From contig OX442314.1 of NCBI GenBank assembly GCA_949358305.1, forward strand, positions 1,178,001-1,242,000: a stretch of DNA of 64,000 bases. The letters run 5' to 3'. The notes under the pieces were generated by a model. It made no database searches. It saw only the letters and a program-made list of their open reading frames with translations, and had not been told where the DNA came from. The stretch comes from Strigamia acuminata (Eukaryota > Arthropoda > Chilopoda > Geophilomorpha > Linotaeniidae). Shown piece after piece: positions 32,429-42,900 of the stretch. The first letter of the stretch is position 1. Each line of letters starts with the position of its first letter. The position numbers and the translations under genes are program-made.

Positions 32429-32479
32429 CGAGTTGTCAGAGGCTGCGTGTCTACATTAATTCGATTTGTTTGTATTCAA

Positions 32480-32900
32480 AAATTAAATGTCAATATGCCA
32501 TGTCGAACAAGTGTCGTATGTTGATCTGGAACGAACGTTTTTGTATGGATTTTGTCTGAAATTAAATAGTTTTGATGCAGAAATCAACATTTATCATTTA
32601 TTTTCAACAAATGGAACTATAAAGATAATTTTGCATTTATTCAACAGATGGAGCCACTGTGGCAAACCTGGTGGCAGTTTAATGAGTTTCAGCATTTTCT
32701 GCATCAGAAATTAAACATTCCATAATGGTGCTGCAAAATAAAAATGTTTGTTGGATATAATAGACCCTTTGTTCACCCGTTGTTGCAGTAACTATTTTTG
32801 AAAATTATAACAGAAGCAGAAATTTAGAAAATAAAAATTTCTAAGCATCAAGTTCAGAAACTACAAAAAGAGACGAAACCAAGCAAAAAAATTTAAATAT
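32480..32900 (+). repeat. Duplicated 3' flank of the LRR-like family (copy after L2)
   Basis: Close match to 15,640-16,060, including the region around CAGATGGAGCCACTGTGGCAAACC and the AT-rich end. No coding function is supported. Confidence 0.8.
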
Positions 32901-33125
32901 TAAATTTGTCTGGAATTTATTGCGCAAGAATCTAACACGCAACTAGTCACTCTCTTGTCTGGAGTTGTACTGTGTCGGTTGTGGCCGTTTGACCACAGTC
33001 CGACACCTTGCAGAATCTTCTGTCCTGTTTAGCTGTAATTTAGGACGCAGCTCCAACAATCCGCCATTGCAGCTGCTGAGGATCATCCTCGTAATGTCGC
33101 CAGTGCCAACTGGTGGCAGCCAGTT

Positions 33126-33395
33126 GGTCGCAGACATTAACAGATGTGGCTATTCAAATTTGTATTAGGTGTTTGATTAAATGCAATGTTGAAGAAATGG
33201 ACGACGTTCAAATGAAATACTAAGTGCAATTAATTGCTTCTTTCGATAAACTTCGTAAGTGAAACATTCCTCGCTCGACAGTAATGACAGCGATGACAGC
33301 AGCGATGATAGCGATATTAGTGACTAAAGGAGTTGTCAGATTTAGGCTGTGTCTGCATTAAATCGATTTTATTTGTATTCAGATATAAAGAGTTA
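33126..33395 (+). pseudogene. LRR-like family remnant: exon 1 fused to a 3' end
   Basis: 33,126-33,256 is an exon-1 copy (ACATTAACAGATGTGGCTATTC onwards, ending TTCGATAAACTTC before GTAAGTG) with an internal stop. It is followed almost directly by an Asp/Ser-rich tail and stop like the end of L2 (33,275-33,330) and the family 3' flank. The whole middle of the gene is gone. Confidence 0.75.
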
Positions 33396-33660
33396 ATATG
33401 GCATGTCAATAATTGTTGTGTTTGGTTGTTCTTGCTGTTTGTTGTTATTTTTCTACTTAATTTCGTTTATTGTTCTTTCGTTTATCTGTTATGTTGTAGC
33501 TGTTGTGTATCTACGTTACAAATTTATAGTATTGTTGCTACTCAGCAACCAAAACAATGTAGCCAAAATGAACACATCGCTGAGCTGTTCGAGCAGCGGC
33601 TCTTGTTATTTTCGGAATTTAAATCTGCCGAGTTGATGAAGAAAATTTAGAAAATTAAAA

Positions 33661-34150
33661 TGGAGCCGCAGTTTTTGTCAGACATGGCTAATAAAAGTCT
33701 TTATCGGTGTATTATTCAACGGCCGGTTGATGAAATCGAGGACGATCGAATGAAAACCACATTGGAATTAATGGATTACTTCGATAAAATCATTGCTGAG
33801 TGAGATAGCAAAAATTTCATTGTAATTATTTTTTTTTTATTTTATAAATTTTTTATCCAGGTTCAGTATTTTATGTCAAAGACCAGCCGAGAAGAAACTG
33901 CGTAAAAGAATGCTGGTGAGGTTGTGTTACAAGAAGTTTTGGGACGAAAGTGTTCGCGATCCAGACGCGTGGGATGTTGCTCTGTTTGTACACGAAGAGC
34001 AACATGAACTACTGTTGTGGCCTATGAGTCCAAAGTTTGATTTGGAATTTTTGTTTCGAGTTTGTGGCCACAAGTTGAAAGTGAGTGGACAAAAAGTACT
34101 AAATCCACACAAAATTTATTTCTGCTCGATAAAAACAACAAACATTACAT
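33661..34150 (+). pseudogene. L3: truncated LRR-like family member
   Basis: ATG 33,661 opens an exon-1-like segment (LSDMANKSLYRCIIQ) that ends in TGA near 33,801. A second segment up to 34,080 carries RVCGHKLK and the donor GTGAGT. The two parts separated by an intron in L2 (29,893-29,955) are continuous here. No LRR exon follows before the palindrome and the BEL element, nor after the BEL element, so the 3' half is missing. Confidence 0.75.
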
Positions 34151-34330
34151 AAAATAAGTACAATTATAAACGAGCAAAAAAATGCACTAAAACATGTATT
34201 TTTGTTATCAAGCCAAATAAAAAGGAAGAACAACAAAATGTGATTAAACATGAAGAAAAACGACAAAATGTGATTAAACTTAAGAGAAATGGCAATATGT
34301 GATTCAGATCAAGACAAATGGAAAAATTTA

Positions 34331-34441
34331 TTAACAAAGGGAAAAATGAGAAAATCTTTTTTTTTAAATAATTAAACACAAAATGACATTTTGTGTTTAA
34401 TTATTTAAAAAAAAAGATTTTCTCATTTTTCCCTTTGTTAA
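34331..34441. repeat. Perfect palindrome, 55-bp arms, 1-nt centre
   Basis: 34,331-34,385 is the exact reverse complement of 34,387-34,441, including 9-base T and A runs. No terminal motif or target duplication of a known transposon was found. It could be a recent fold-back event, a small hairpin element or an assembly or sequencing artefact. Confidence 0.93.
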
Positions 34442-34464
34442 GTTACATTTTGAAAATGTAACTT
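34440..34464. repeat. Second short palindrome
   Basis: AAGTTACATTTT and AAAATGTAACTT are 12-bp perfect arms around one G, overlapping the end of the larger palindrome. Confidence 0.85.
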
Positions 34465-34683
34465 AAAAAAACTTAAAAACACATAACTTGGAATAAACAA
34501 AAATAATTAATTTTGTTTAATGGGCTTGAACAATTTTCCAGATTTGCATGCACAGTCGACTATTTCAGTCACAAATGTAAGTATTCTTAAGTATTTTATA
34601 CAGGTTTTAAACGTTTTCAACCACTTTTTAAAAATGGATACAGGCGAGAACAATATTACGGAGTACAATTTAACAGATCTATG
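34465..34683. other. Host spacer left of the BEL element
   Basis: AT-rich; no gene recognised. It continues at 56,337 once the BEL element is removed. Confidence 0.5.
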
Positions 34684-35115
34684 TGTGAAATCACACTCTT
34701 AATTTTGACTAAAAGTCCTTGGTTTGAAATGTAAATGTGTAGATGAAAATAAACGGAGACCTTCTCTTGAGTTGTTAAAAAGAACACTGGTGATTTTATT
34801 CTTAGACTAGAGAAAAAGGGGGGAAAAGGGTATGTGGAGCTCTCTGATTGGAGAGCGGAATTAATTGACCTCAATTAGCTGGTTCCAAGAAAGGTCAAGT
34901 GGAAGTTTAAGAAGTGAAGTTATAGGGTGAGAAGGTGGGGATTATAATTAAGTAAATAGGTGAAGTTTAAAGTGGAGATAAATGCAAATAATAAACACCA
35001 GATAAAATACAAAATGACAAAATGTTAAAATTGAACTTGCATGAATTAAATGGTAATAAAATGACAAATTGAACAACAATAAAACAATACATGAGTAAAA
35101 CCCTCGGTTTTCACA
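34684..35115 (-). repeat. BEL 3' LTR
   Basis: 432 bp. Its inner border at 35,115/35,116 is preceded, on the minus strand, by the purine tract GCGGGGGCAG. Confidence 0.95.
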
Positions 35116-37631
35116 CTGCCCCCGCAACTGAAGGTTGTATTTCCAAGTTCACGAGACGCTGGATGGGGCGCCTCAACTTGGTTCCGTCAGCGAGAACTAA
35201 TTCGCAAGAAAGAATTTTTCCATCTCTTCCCTCTCGAACCTCCGTAACGCGACCCATCTTCCATTGGAGGCGTGGTTTGAATTGTTCTTCCACAATGACG
35301 ACGTCATTCAACTTTAAGGTATTTTCACTCTCTTTGCCAAATTGGGTTTTCAAGTCGGTGAGGTATTCTTTACACCACCGTGTCCAAAACGAGAAAAGAG
35401 TTTTTTGTCGATAACGCCACTGCTTTACAAACTTCTCCTGAGTCGGCTCTTGAGTCGGTCAAATAACTGGCGTCCGGAAGCGAGGTGATTTTTTCTCCAG
35501 TTAAAAAGTGCGCTGGGGTGAGTGCTTCGGGCTCGTTGGGCGAATCATACACGTAAGTCATTGGTCTTCGATTGATGACGGCTTCGACTTGGGTGAGGAG
35601 TGTATTTAATTGGAAGAAATTGAGGGAAGCGGATCCAATAACTTTTTTCAAACTGGCTTTGACGGTTTTAACCATCCGCTCCCAGAATCCCCCTTGCCAC
35701 GGTGCATACTCCACAATAAATGTCCATTTTATGCCCTTGTTGCCTAAATAGGCACGAAACGAATTGTCTTTAGTATTTCTCAACAGGGCACTTAGTTCTT
35801 TGTCTGTTCGGTGAAAAGTTGTTCCATTGTCGCTGTAGATCTTTTTGGGAAGCCCTCTGCGGCTAATGAAGCGCTCAAATGCATCAATGAAATCTGGAGT
35901 GTTCAGTGAAGGAACCAATTCGAGGTGGACTGCTCTTATGTTGGCGCACGTAAAAAGCGCAATGTACGCTTTGGTTTTCCTTCCTCGAATGTATATAGGT
36001 CCAGCAAAGTCTATTCCAGTGACTGCAAATGGTTCGCAGCGAGTCACTCTGTCGAATGGTAGTGGGCCCGGTGTCTCTCTCATCAGTCGTCCTTGTATTC
36101 GCTTGCAGGTAACACATTTCTCCAAAATGGACTTCAAGGTTCTCCTTGCGGATGGCGTCCAGTAGGTCTCTCGAAAATATGATAGTGTTGCCGTGAGTCC
36201 GCAATGGAGAACCTGTGAGTGACAAAATGCAAGAATTAGTTTTGTTAAATTGTGTTTTGGGGGTAGGACAATTGGTTGGACTGTTGTGGTTTCATCTTCC
36301 GAGTTGTGCAGTCGAGTTCTCAGTCGCATAACTCCCTCATTGTCAAGAAATGGATTCATCGTCTGGATTTTTGAGTCCGATGTCAATTGCTTTCCGTCTT
36401 TCAATTGTTTCATTTCTATGCCGTATGCTTCGTGCTGTGCGGCGATGATCAATGATTGTTTCGCATGTTTGAGTTCCTCAGCTGTCAATGGGCCTTCTTT
36501 ACGTGTCTGCTTGTTGTTTGGTTTTGTATTGAAGCTGAAACGATGGCACCATGCTGTCACTCGACTGATTGTTGTAAACGAGCTGAAATTGTCAAAGCAA
36601 AAAAGTTTGTTATTTTCTTTTTGAATTGTTTTGACGTGGATTTCATCGATTTCTTCTGTTTCGGAATCGATGTGGAGTTCCATGACATCTTTTGGCCAGT
36701 CAATTGGTTCACTGTGTAGCCATCTTGGACCCTTCCACCATAATTCGTCTGCTATCAGTTCCTTGGCGTCTAAACCTCTCGTCAGTCGATCGGCTGGATT
36801 CTCGGCGCCGGGCACGTGTTTCCATGCATCAACGTGGGATTTTTCCCGAATTTCCATGACTCGGTTGTTGATGAACGTCGGTGCGCGCTTTGATGTGTTG
36901 GTGATCCAATGCAAACAGATCTGCGAATCGGTCCAGAAGTGGGTGGAACTGCACTCGACAACCTCGCGAATTTGATCGGCCAATCGCACTGCCAACAGAG
37001 CTCCAATGAGTTCTAACTTTGGAAGCGTCAGTGGTTTGACTGGGGCGACCCTAGATCGAGAGAAAATAAAAATTACATTTGTTAAATCTTCCCTTCGCCG
37101 TCGGAAATATGCGACTGCGCCATATGCTCTGGGGCTGGCGTCGCAGAACACGTGTAGTTCTGATTTTTCTTGGCCTTCCACTTCCAGGCATCGTGGAATT
37201 TTGAATTGCTTCAAAGTCGGTATTTGGTCGGCCCATTTTTTCCAGATTTGGCGCAGTTCCTCGATCAATTCTTCGTCCCATGGCAAGTTTCGAAGCCAAA
37301 GGGACTGAAAGAAAATTTTTGCTGTGATGGTGAATGGTCCAATGAATCCCAGCGGGTCGAATATTTGGGCTGTGGCTCGTATCACTTCTCGTTTGGTCAG
37401 TTTCTTTGGTGTGTTTACGGAGTCGTCGATGGCCAAGCTTAATTCGTCGGTTTGTGGATTCCATTGCAGTCCCAGTACCGTAGTGAGGCAATCGTTCGTT
37501 TTTTCAGCATCACCGGGTATTTCGCTTCGGAATTTGTCTCGCAACTCGGGTGAGTTGGTTTGCCACTTCACCAGCTCCATGCTAGCTGTTGAAAATATTG
37601 CGCGGGATTGGTGAAACACCCTCAAAGCTTG
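35111..37631 (-). pseudogene. pol: BEL Pol C-terminal part: RNase H and integrase (frameshifted)
   Basis: Reads right to left. It begins at a codon just after the missing RT catalytic box (FHQSRAIFSTASMELVKW). RNase H has VFCDASPRAYGAVAYF and FWTDSQICLHW; the integrase zinc module has HSQVLHCG and CVTCKR. The integrase core has TGIDFAGP, SDNGTTF and the E of GGFWERMV. A one-frame slip near 35,450 separates it from the last segment (35,353-35,111), which has the usual BEL C-terminal pattern (LNDVVIVEE, MGRVTEVREGRDG). The right border is the LTR of Copia-A at 37,632. Confidence 0.92.
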
Positions 37632-37940
37632 TGTTGAGTTGTGCTGTAAACTTGTAGAAATAATGGCAAATGTAGTGGATTGGAAAAATGCATCAGGTGA
37701 AAGAAAAACACATCATTTTCACAGGTGTGAATCAAAACATCAAGTGAGCTTTATTCATTGGTCACATGACCTGTTGCATAAAGAGCCACCTGTTGGCGGC
37801 ATACAAACACTGTATGTAAACAATCAACGTGATTATTCACGTTGGCTAAATACAAGCAGCAATATTATACAATACGATAATACGATAAAGATATATATAC
37901 ACGCATATAAAGGGCAACTAATACATATGATATCTTAACA
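37632..37940 (-). repeat. Copia-A 3' LTR
   Basis: 309 bp. The ends are inverted (TGTTGAG at the left; TGTTAAG on the minus strand at the right). A minus-strand purine tract (GAGGGGGCCG) lies just outside the inner end, and AATAAA on the minus strand is near 37,755. Confidence 0.8.
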
Positions 37941-37970
37941 ATCGGCCCCCTCGTATTATCCTGCTTCGCA

Positions 37971-38333
37971 TCAAACATGCAGAATGCTCAAATCGATTAA
38001 GAAACGATCGCAAAATTTCACTAAGTCAGTTTTATCGACTGACTTTGTAAAAATGTCCGCATGATTAGACTTCGTGCCCACGTGAAGAATTTGGAGATTA
38101 TCTCTTTTCACAAGCTCCCTTATAAAATGGTAACGGACATCAATGTGCTTTGTTTTCCTATTTTCAATACAAGACTTTGTAAAGTCTACTGTCGAAATGT
38201 TATCGCACATGACGTGATGAGGGAAATCATTTGCCAACGCAGGAGAAATTTCGTGCAGGACACGAACAATCCAGATATAGTCCTTAACAGTCTCTGTCAG
38301 GGCTACGTATTCTGCCTCCATCGTAGACAGTGT
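37971..38333 (-). pseudogene. pol: Copia-A Pol, C-terminal RNase H fragment
   Basis: Last part of RNase H: STMEAEYVAL, MCDNISTVDF, KTKHIDVRYHFIRE and HADIFTKSV are classic Copia landmarks. It joins in frame with the part ending at 45,250 when Copia-B and one AGTGT are removed. Confidence 0.93.
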
Positions 38334-38799
38334 TGTTGGTTTGCGATGAATTATTTGCGATAATCATATTTGTTGTGCATTTCCGAGTAGGCACAATAAG
38401 CGCGTTACTTCATATATTGGTACGAATGGTCAGCCAGTTGATTCTGCTTTTTAAACTACGCTTGTTTCGTACTCCAACTGGCTGTGTCTATGTGATAACG
38501 CGCGTCCCGTCGTCTGCTTGTTAAGCGATGATCGTTTAATTTGGTTTGGTATTGTTTATCCATTACTTTAGTCTTTACGTTGTATTATTGTAAAGAATAA
38601 ATCTATTTGGTTATACTAATAGATTTGTTCTCGTTGTTACTCTGTAACCTTAGTTGAGATCAAATAGCCTCAACCCAGATCACTTGTTTTTATGCTTTCA
38701 TGGTGAATAAAGATGGCGGTCGCGTGTTGCGAACTAACCGCACTTTATAATCGGTTTGCAAGTTATTTCCGCATGCTCCAGGTCCAAATACGCTCTTCA
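38334..38799 (+). repeat. Copia-B 5' LTR
   Basis: 466 bp, TGTTGGTTTG to CTCTTCA. AATAAA occurs near 38,598 and 38,706. Confidence 0.95.
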
Positions 38800-38801
38800 A
38801 A

Positions 38802-38816
38802 TGGTAGCAGAGGATC
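38802..38816 (+). other. Copia-B primer-binding site
   Basis: TGGTAGCAGAGGATC, two bases after the LTR, is complementary to the 3' end known for animal initiator tRNA-Met for about 14 nt. This matches the usual Copia primer. Confidence 0.8.
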
Positions 38817-39921
38817 GGCGACGACCAGCGCCGGCCAATTTTAGAAGAATTGAAGAGAAACGGACATTTTTCCGACTACGAGAAGTCGCAAAGTGCGCGC
38901 CCGCCCAATTCGTCGTGAAAACGAATTTTCGGTGCGGCAAACGTCTGGATTACGTGTGCGGACCATTCTGCAAAGGAATAGGATTCCAACGGTGTAAGGA
39001 ATATTTATTTCGAACGATTTAAACTGTATTTTTGCCGATATAACCGGGCTTTCTCGGGCGGCGCCATTTTTGTTGAGCTTCGCTGCAGAATACGGCGAAG
39101 TTAGTGTGTCTACGCGTGTGTACGGACCGGCACACGCACGCCCAACGATTCTACAACGGAATACGTCGACAGGACGGTATTTTGGAGCGAAGAAACGTCC
39201 CAAAACCGTCATTTTTTCGAGAAATCACCGTGAATCGACGATTTTGTTACGGCGGCCATTTTTCGTCAAAAATAGACGGAAAAACGACGATTTGATTCAC
39301 CGAGAAGTCCTGCACACGATAAGCGTGTGTGTGGGCAATTGTTTCCGTATCTCGCACCAGGAAAGCGAGTACGAAGGCGCAGACGGGCGCTACGACGATT
39401 TTCTCCGCGCTTACACGGATGTGTGTACGCGGATTGCACGTCAGCCGATTCCGTGCGAAGACAACGTGAAGCCGACGTTTAATCCAACGTGGGAACCAGT
39501 TACGACGCGTGGAACCCGTAACTGGCCAACTTCACATCAAAAACTGTATTTTTCGAATTTTTCTCGTGAAACTCTGTTATTTATTAAGGTTTTTGTGTTG
39601 GGTCACTTAGAATATTCTGTACCCTTCGGGCAGTCGCCCCAGTACAGTCTCATTCCAGTCTGGGCTTGTCCGTGGCCAACTAGTCGTCCCGCGTCCCCCA
39701 GGTGGGCCGGTCGGAAGCTAGTAGGGCGACCAGATTTGGGTTTTTCATCTCACTTATTGAGGTGCCCCCTTGGGAAGTGTAAAATTATTTCGCCTTCAAT
39801 TTTTGGGGGCAAATTGCTTCTCCGTGCGACATATTCACGTGTATTGTGAATATTTGTGTTTTTCTTCGGAAATTTTGTGATTTAGCGATTTGTGCGTCGT
39901 TTTTCGTCGAATTTTCTCAAC
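38817..39921 (+). other. Copia-B leader with a 259-codon open frame
   Basis: About 1.1 kb before gag. A frame from ATG 39,070 to 39,849 is open and ends 72 nt before the gag ATG. Its protein shows no domain I recognise, so it may be a chance upstream ORF or act on translation. Confidence 0.45.
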
Positions 39922-42900
39922 ATGGCAAGTTGGGATCGCCGGGACGACTATAAGGACGTGGAAAAATTGAATGGAACGAACTATTCGACGTGGAGTGTTC
40001 AAATCCAACTCCTTTTGCAATCATATGGAGTTTGGGGCCACGTGACTGGCAAGGAGAAGCCCTTGCCAGCCACGGCTTCTGCAAAAGAAGTTAGGGAGTT
40101 TGACAAGCGCGAGGAGAAAGCGCGCTCCACCATTTGTCTGGCTTGTGGAAAAGCCCAACAGGTAGTGGCTGTGGCACACGAAGGGGCCAAAGAGGTTTGG
40201 GAAGCGCTCAAAGCTGCTTACCAGCCCACTACCAGGGCACGCAAAGCCCGACTTCGTCGCGAATTTCTCATGTTGAAACTCCATGAGCAAGAGGAAATGA
40301 TGGTTTTCCTAGCCAGAGTCGACAGGAAGGCGCTGGAACTGAAAGACGTCAAAATAGACATTTCCGACGAATTCCTGGCCTTCCAGTACCTGGATCTGCT
40401 GCCACATCAATACGAAACGGTCAAGCAGACGGTCTACCACTGGGGAGACCCGGAATTCACCTCGAAGGCCGTCAAAGAACGTTTATTAGGCGAATATAAT
40501 CGCCTCTACGAGCAAACGGATGAATTTGGTGTTTCATTGGGCACAATTGAGAATACGGGTGCCTATTTCACCAAAGGCAGATGGCAACGTGGCCGGGGGG
40601 GAAATGCCCCCAGTTCTCCACGCGTCTGTTACAACTGTGGCGGAACAAATCACTTCGCCCGGGAATGCTCGTCCCCACCAAAACAGCAACAAGGTGCTAC
40701 GAGAGGAAACCCGACAGGACAGTTCAGCAGGGGCAGTCAACGAGGGAAGAGTCGTGGGAAGAGCCAGCAGACGGCCAACGTCACGCAAATGGACATTTTT
40801 GGCAATTCCCCGGTGTCTTATTTCTCCGCAGCGATTTGCCAAGAACAACCCCCTGTTGTAGTGTCTTTATTGTCGCATGCGAACTACGATTCGCAATGGT
40901 ACGTCGACACAGGTGCGACGGACCACTTTTCGTTCAACAAAACCTGGTTTTCGGACTTTAAACCATTGACTGGTTATTCTGTTCAACAAGGAGACGGAAA
41001 GTCGAAAATCGAAGGCATTGGAAATGTGACTTTAGTTTCGATTAATGGACAACAAACACGTGAACTAACGTTGAAAAACGTTTATTACGCACCCAACTTC
41101 AAAAAGAATTTGATTTCTTTAGGTCGTACGGATGAAGCTGGGGCGACAACCATTGTGAAGAATGGTAAAATGTTTATTTATGATGTGACAATTGATGACC
41201 CTTCTATCACTGCGATCCGTACGAGTGATAGGATGTACAAAGTCAATTGTCGCATTAATGCAAAGAATTCTGTAAACACTGTTGCATTGTCTGCGCAACA
41301 GAGTGCAACGGTGGCATCTAGTCCACCTTTAGCGGGTGAAGAAATTGTTAAATCTTTACTAACACACGTTGATTTTAGAACCGCATTAACCCAAAATTTG
41401 AGTAAATCAGGGAAACCTGTACCTGCGAGAAAGGGGCAAGCGAAAACTGCGAATACTGCGCCAGCGATCGTTGCAAACAATGCGAGTATGGAAATTTCGA
41501 ATCAACAATCGAGTGTTTTGACCGACACACAGTCTAGCTTAGTAGCCAGCAAGGGCAATAAGCCCAAGGATGCGAAAATTTTGAGAACAATTGTGCAAAA
41601 CAATTTAACAAATGGAAATGGGGTTGTAAATGGAAAGAATGCTTCCATTAAACCAGATAAACCCCAAACGATGGACATCTGGCACTCTCGTATGGGACAC
41701 CTTAATGCAAAGGGAATTGCATTGTTAAACAAATCTACTGAAGTGTTTGGTTTGAAGTTGTCCAACACGGAATTGTCGAGTTGTGATGCTTGTTCGAGGG
41801 CGAAAAGCACACGTGCCAGTTTTCCCCCCATTGCGACCATTTCGACCAAAGGGATTTTAGAAATCGTCCATTTAGACGTGTGGGGCCCTTCACCAGTTAA
41901 GAGCATAGGTGGGGCGTACTACTATTTGGTCATGGTCGATGACTTCTCACGATTGATGTGGATCGTGATTATGAAGAAAAAGAGCGAAGTTTTGGGCCAT
42001 TTTAAGAAGTGGTTAACCGAAATTGAAAGAACGACTTCTAGGAAAGTCAAGTCGATCAAAACTGACAATGGAGGGGAATTCGTATCCAAACAATGGGATG
42101 AATATGCCGGTAGCATTGGGCTGAAGTGTATGCGGACGAACGCATACAGCCCTGAGATGAACTCCATCGCTGAAAGAACGAACCGTACCATTCTCGGTGG
42201 AATTAGAGCTTTAATGATTGAAAATAGTCTTCCTTCATCCCTGTGGGCAGAACTCGCAGTTTCTGTCGTTTACTTAAAGAACCGGTTTCCGCATGCGGGA
42301 TTGGGTGGGAGGACACCTTATAATGTGTTTTTCAACAAGAAATTATCCCTACGACATGTCAAATGCATTGGTGCTTTGACTTATGTGCATATCCCTTCGC
42401 AGACAAGGGCTGGGAAGTTACAAGAGAGAGCATGGGCGGGGGCCTTAGTTGGATATGCCTCTTCCACCCGTGGTTATCGGATTTGGGATCCGAACAAAAA
42501 CCAAGTTTTTCTCTCAAAACACGTTAAAATTTTGGAACAGAATTTCTGGTACGAGAAAGTAAAGAATCCCCAATCTGGCCCATCACCTGCTACTGACGAT
42601 TCAGATTTATCAGGCGAAGAGTCTTGTAATGACTCTGACACAGACAGTGTTTATAGCGAACCTATCCCCGAGGAAGAGGTCAAAGTGGTTGAAAAACTCG
42701 TGGAGAGACCCATTCAGGCCAGACCACCTGGGGGACCCGACTATGTAGATGCCATGCAATACATCATTGGAGATATACATGGCCTAAATTTTGATGAAAT
42801 CGGTGGGGCGAAGGGGGATGATAGGGATTTCTTCAATATTTATCCCGACGACGATGAAGGAGAAGTTGAAGAGGAAGTTGAGGACCCAGATGCAAGCCCT

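Noticed and set aside
34520-34702. Short frame with a TGEN word before the BEL element, which might be a zinc-finger linker
   Set aside because: No finger residues follow, and joining it across the BEL site gives only AT-rich coding of no character.
39070-39849. 259-codon frame in the Copia-B leader as a real gene
   Set aside because: No domain and no family comparison is possible here; kept only as an observation.
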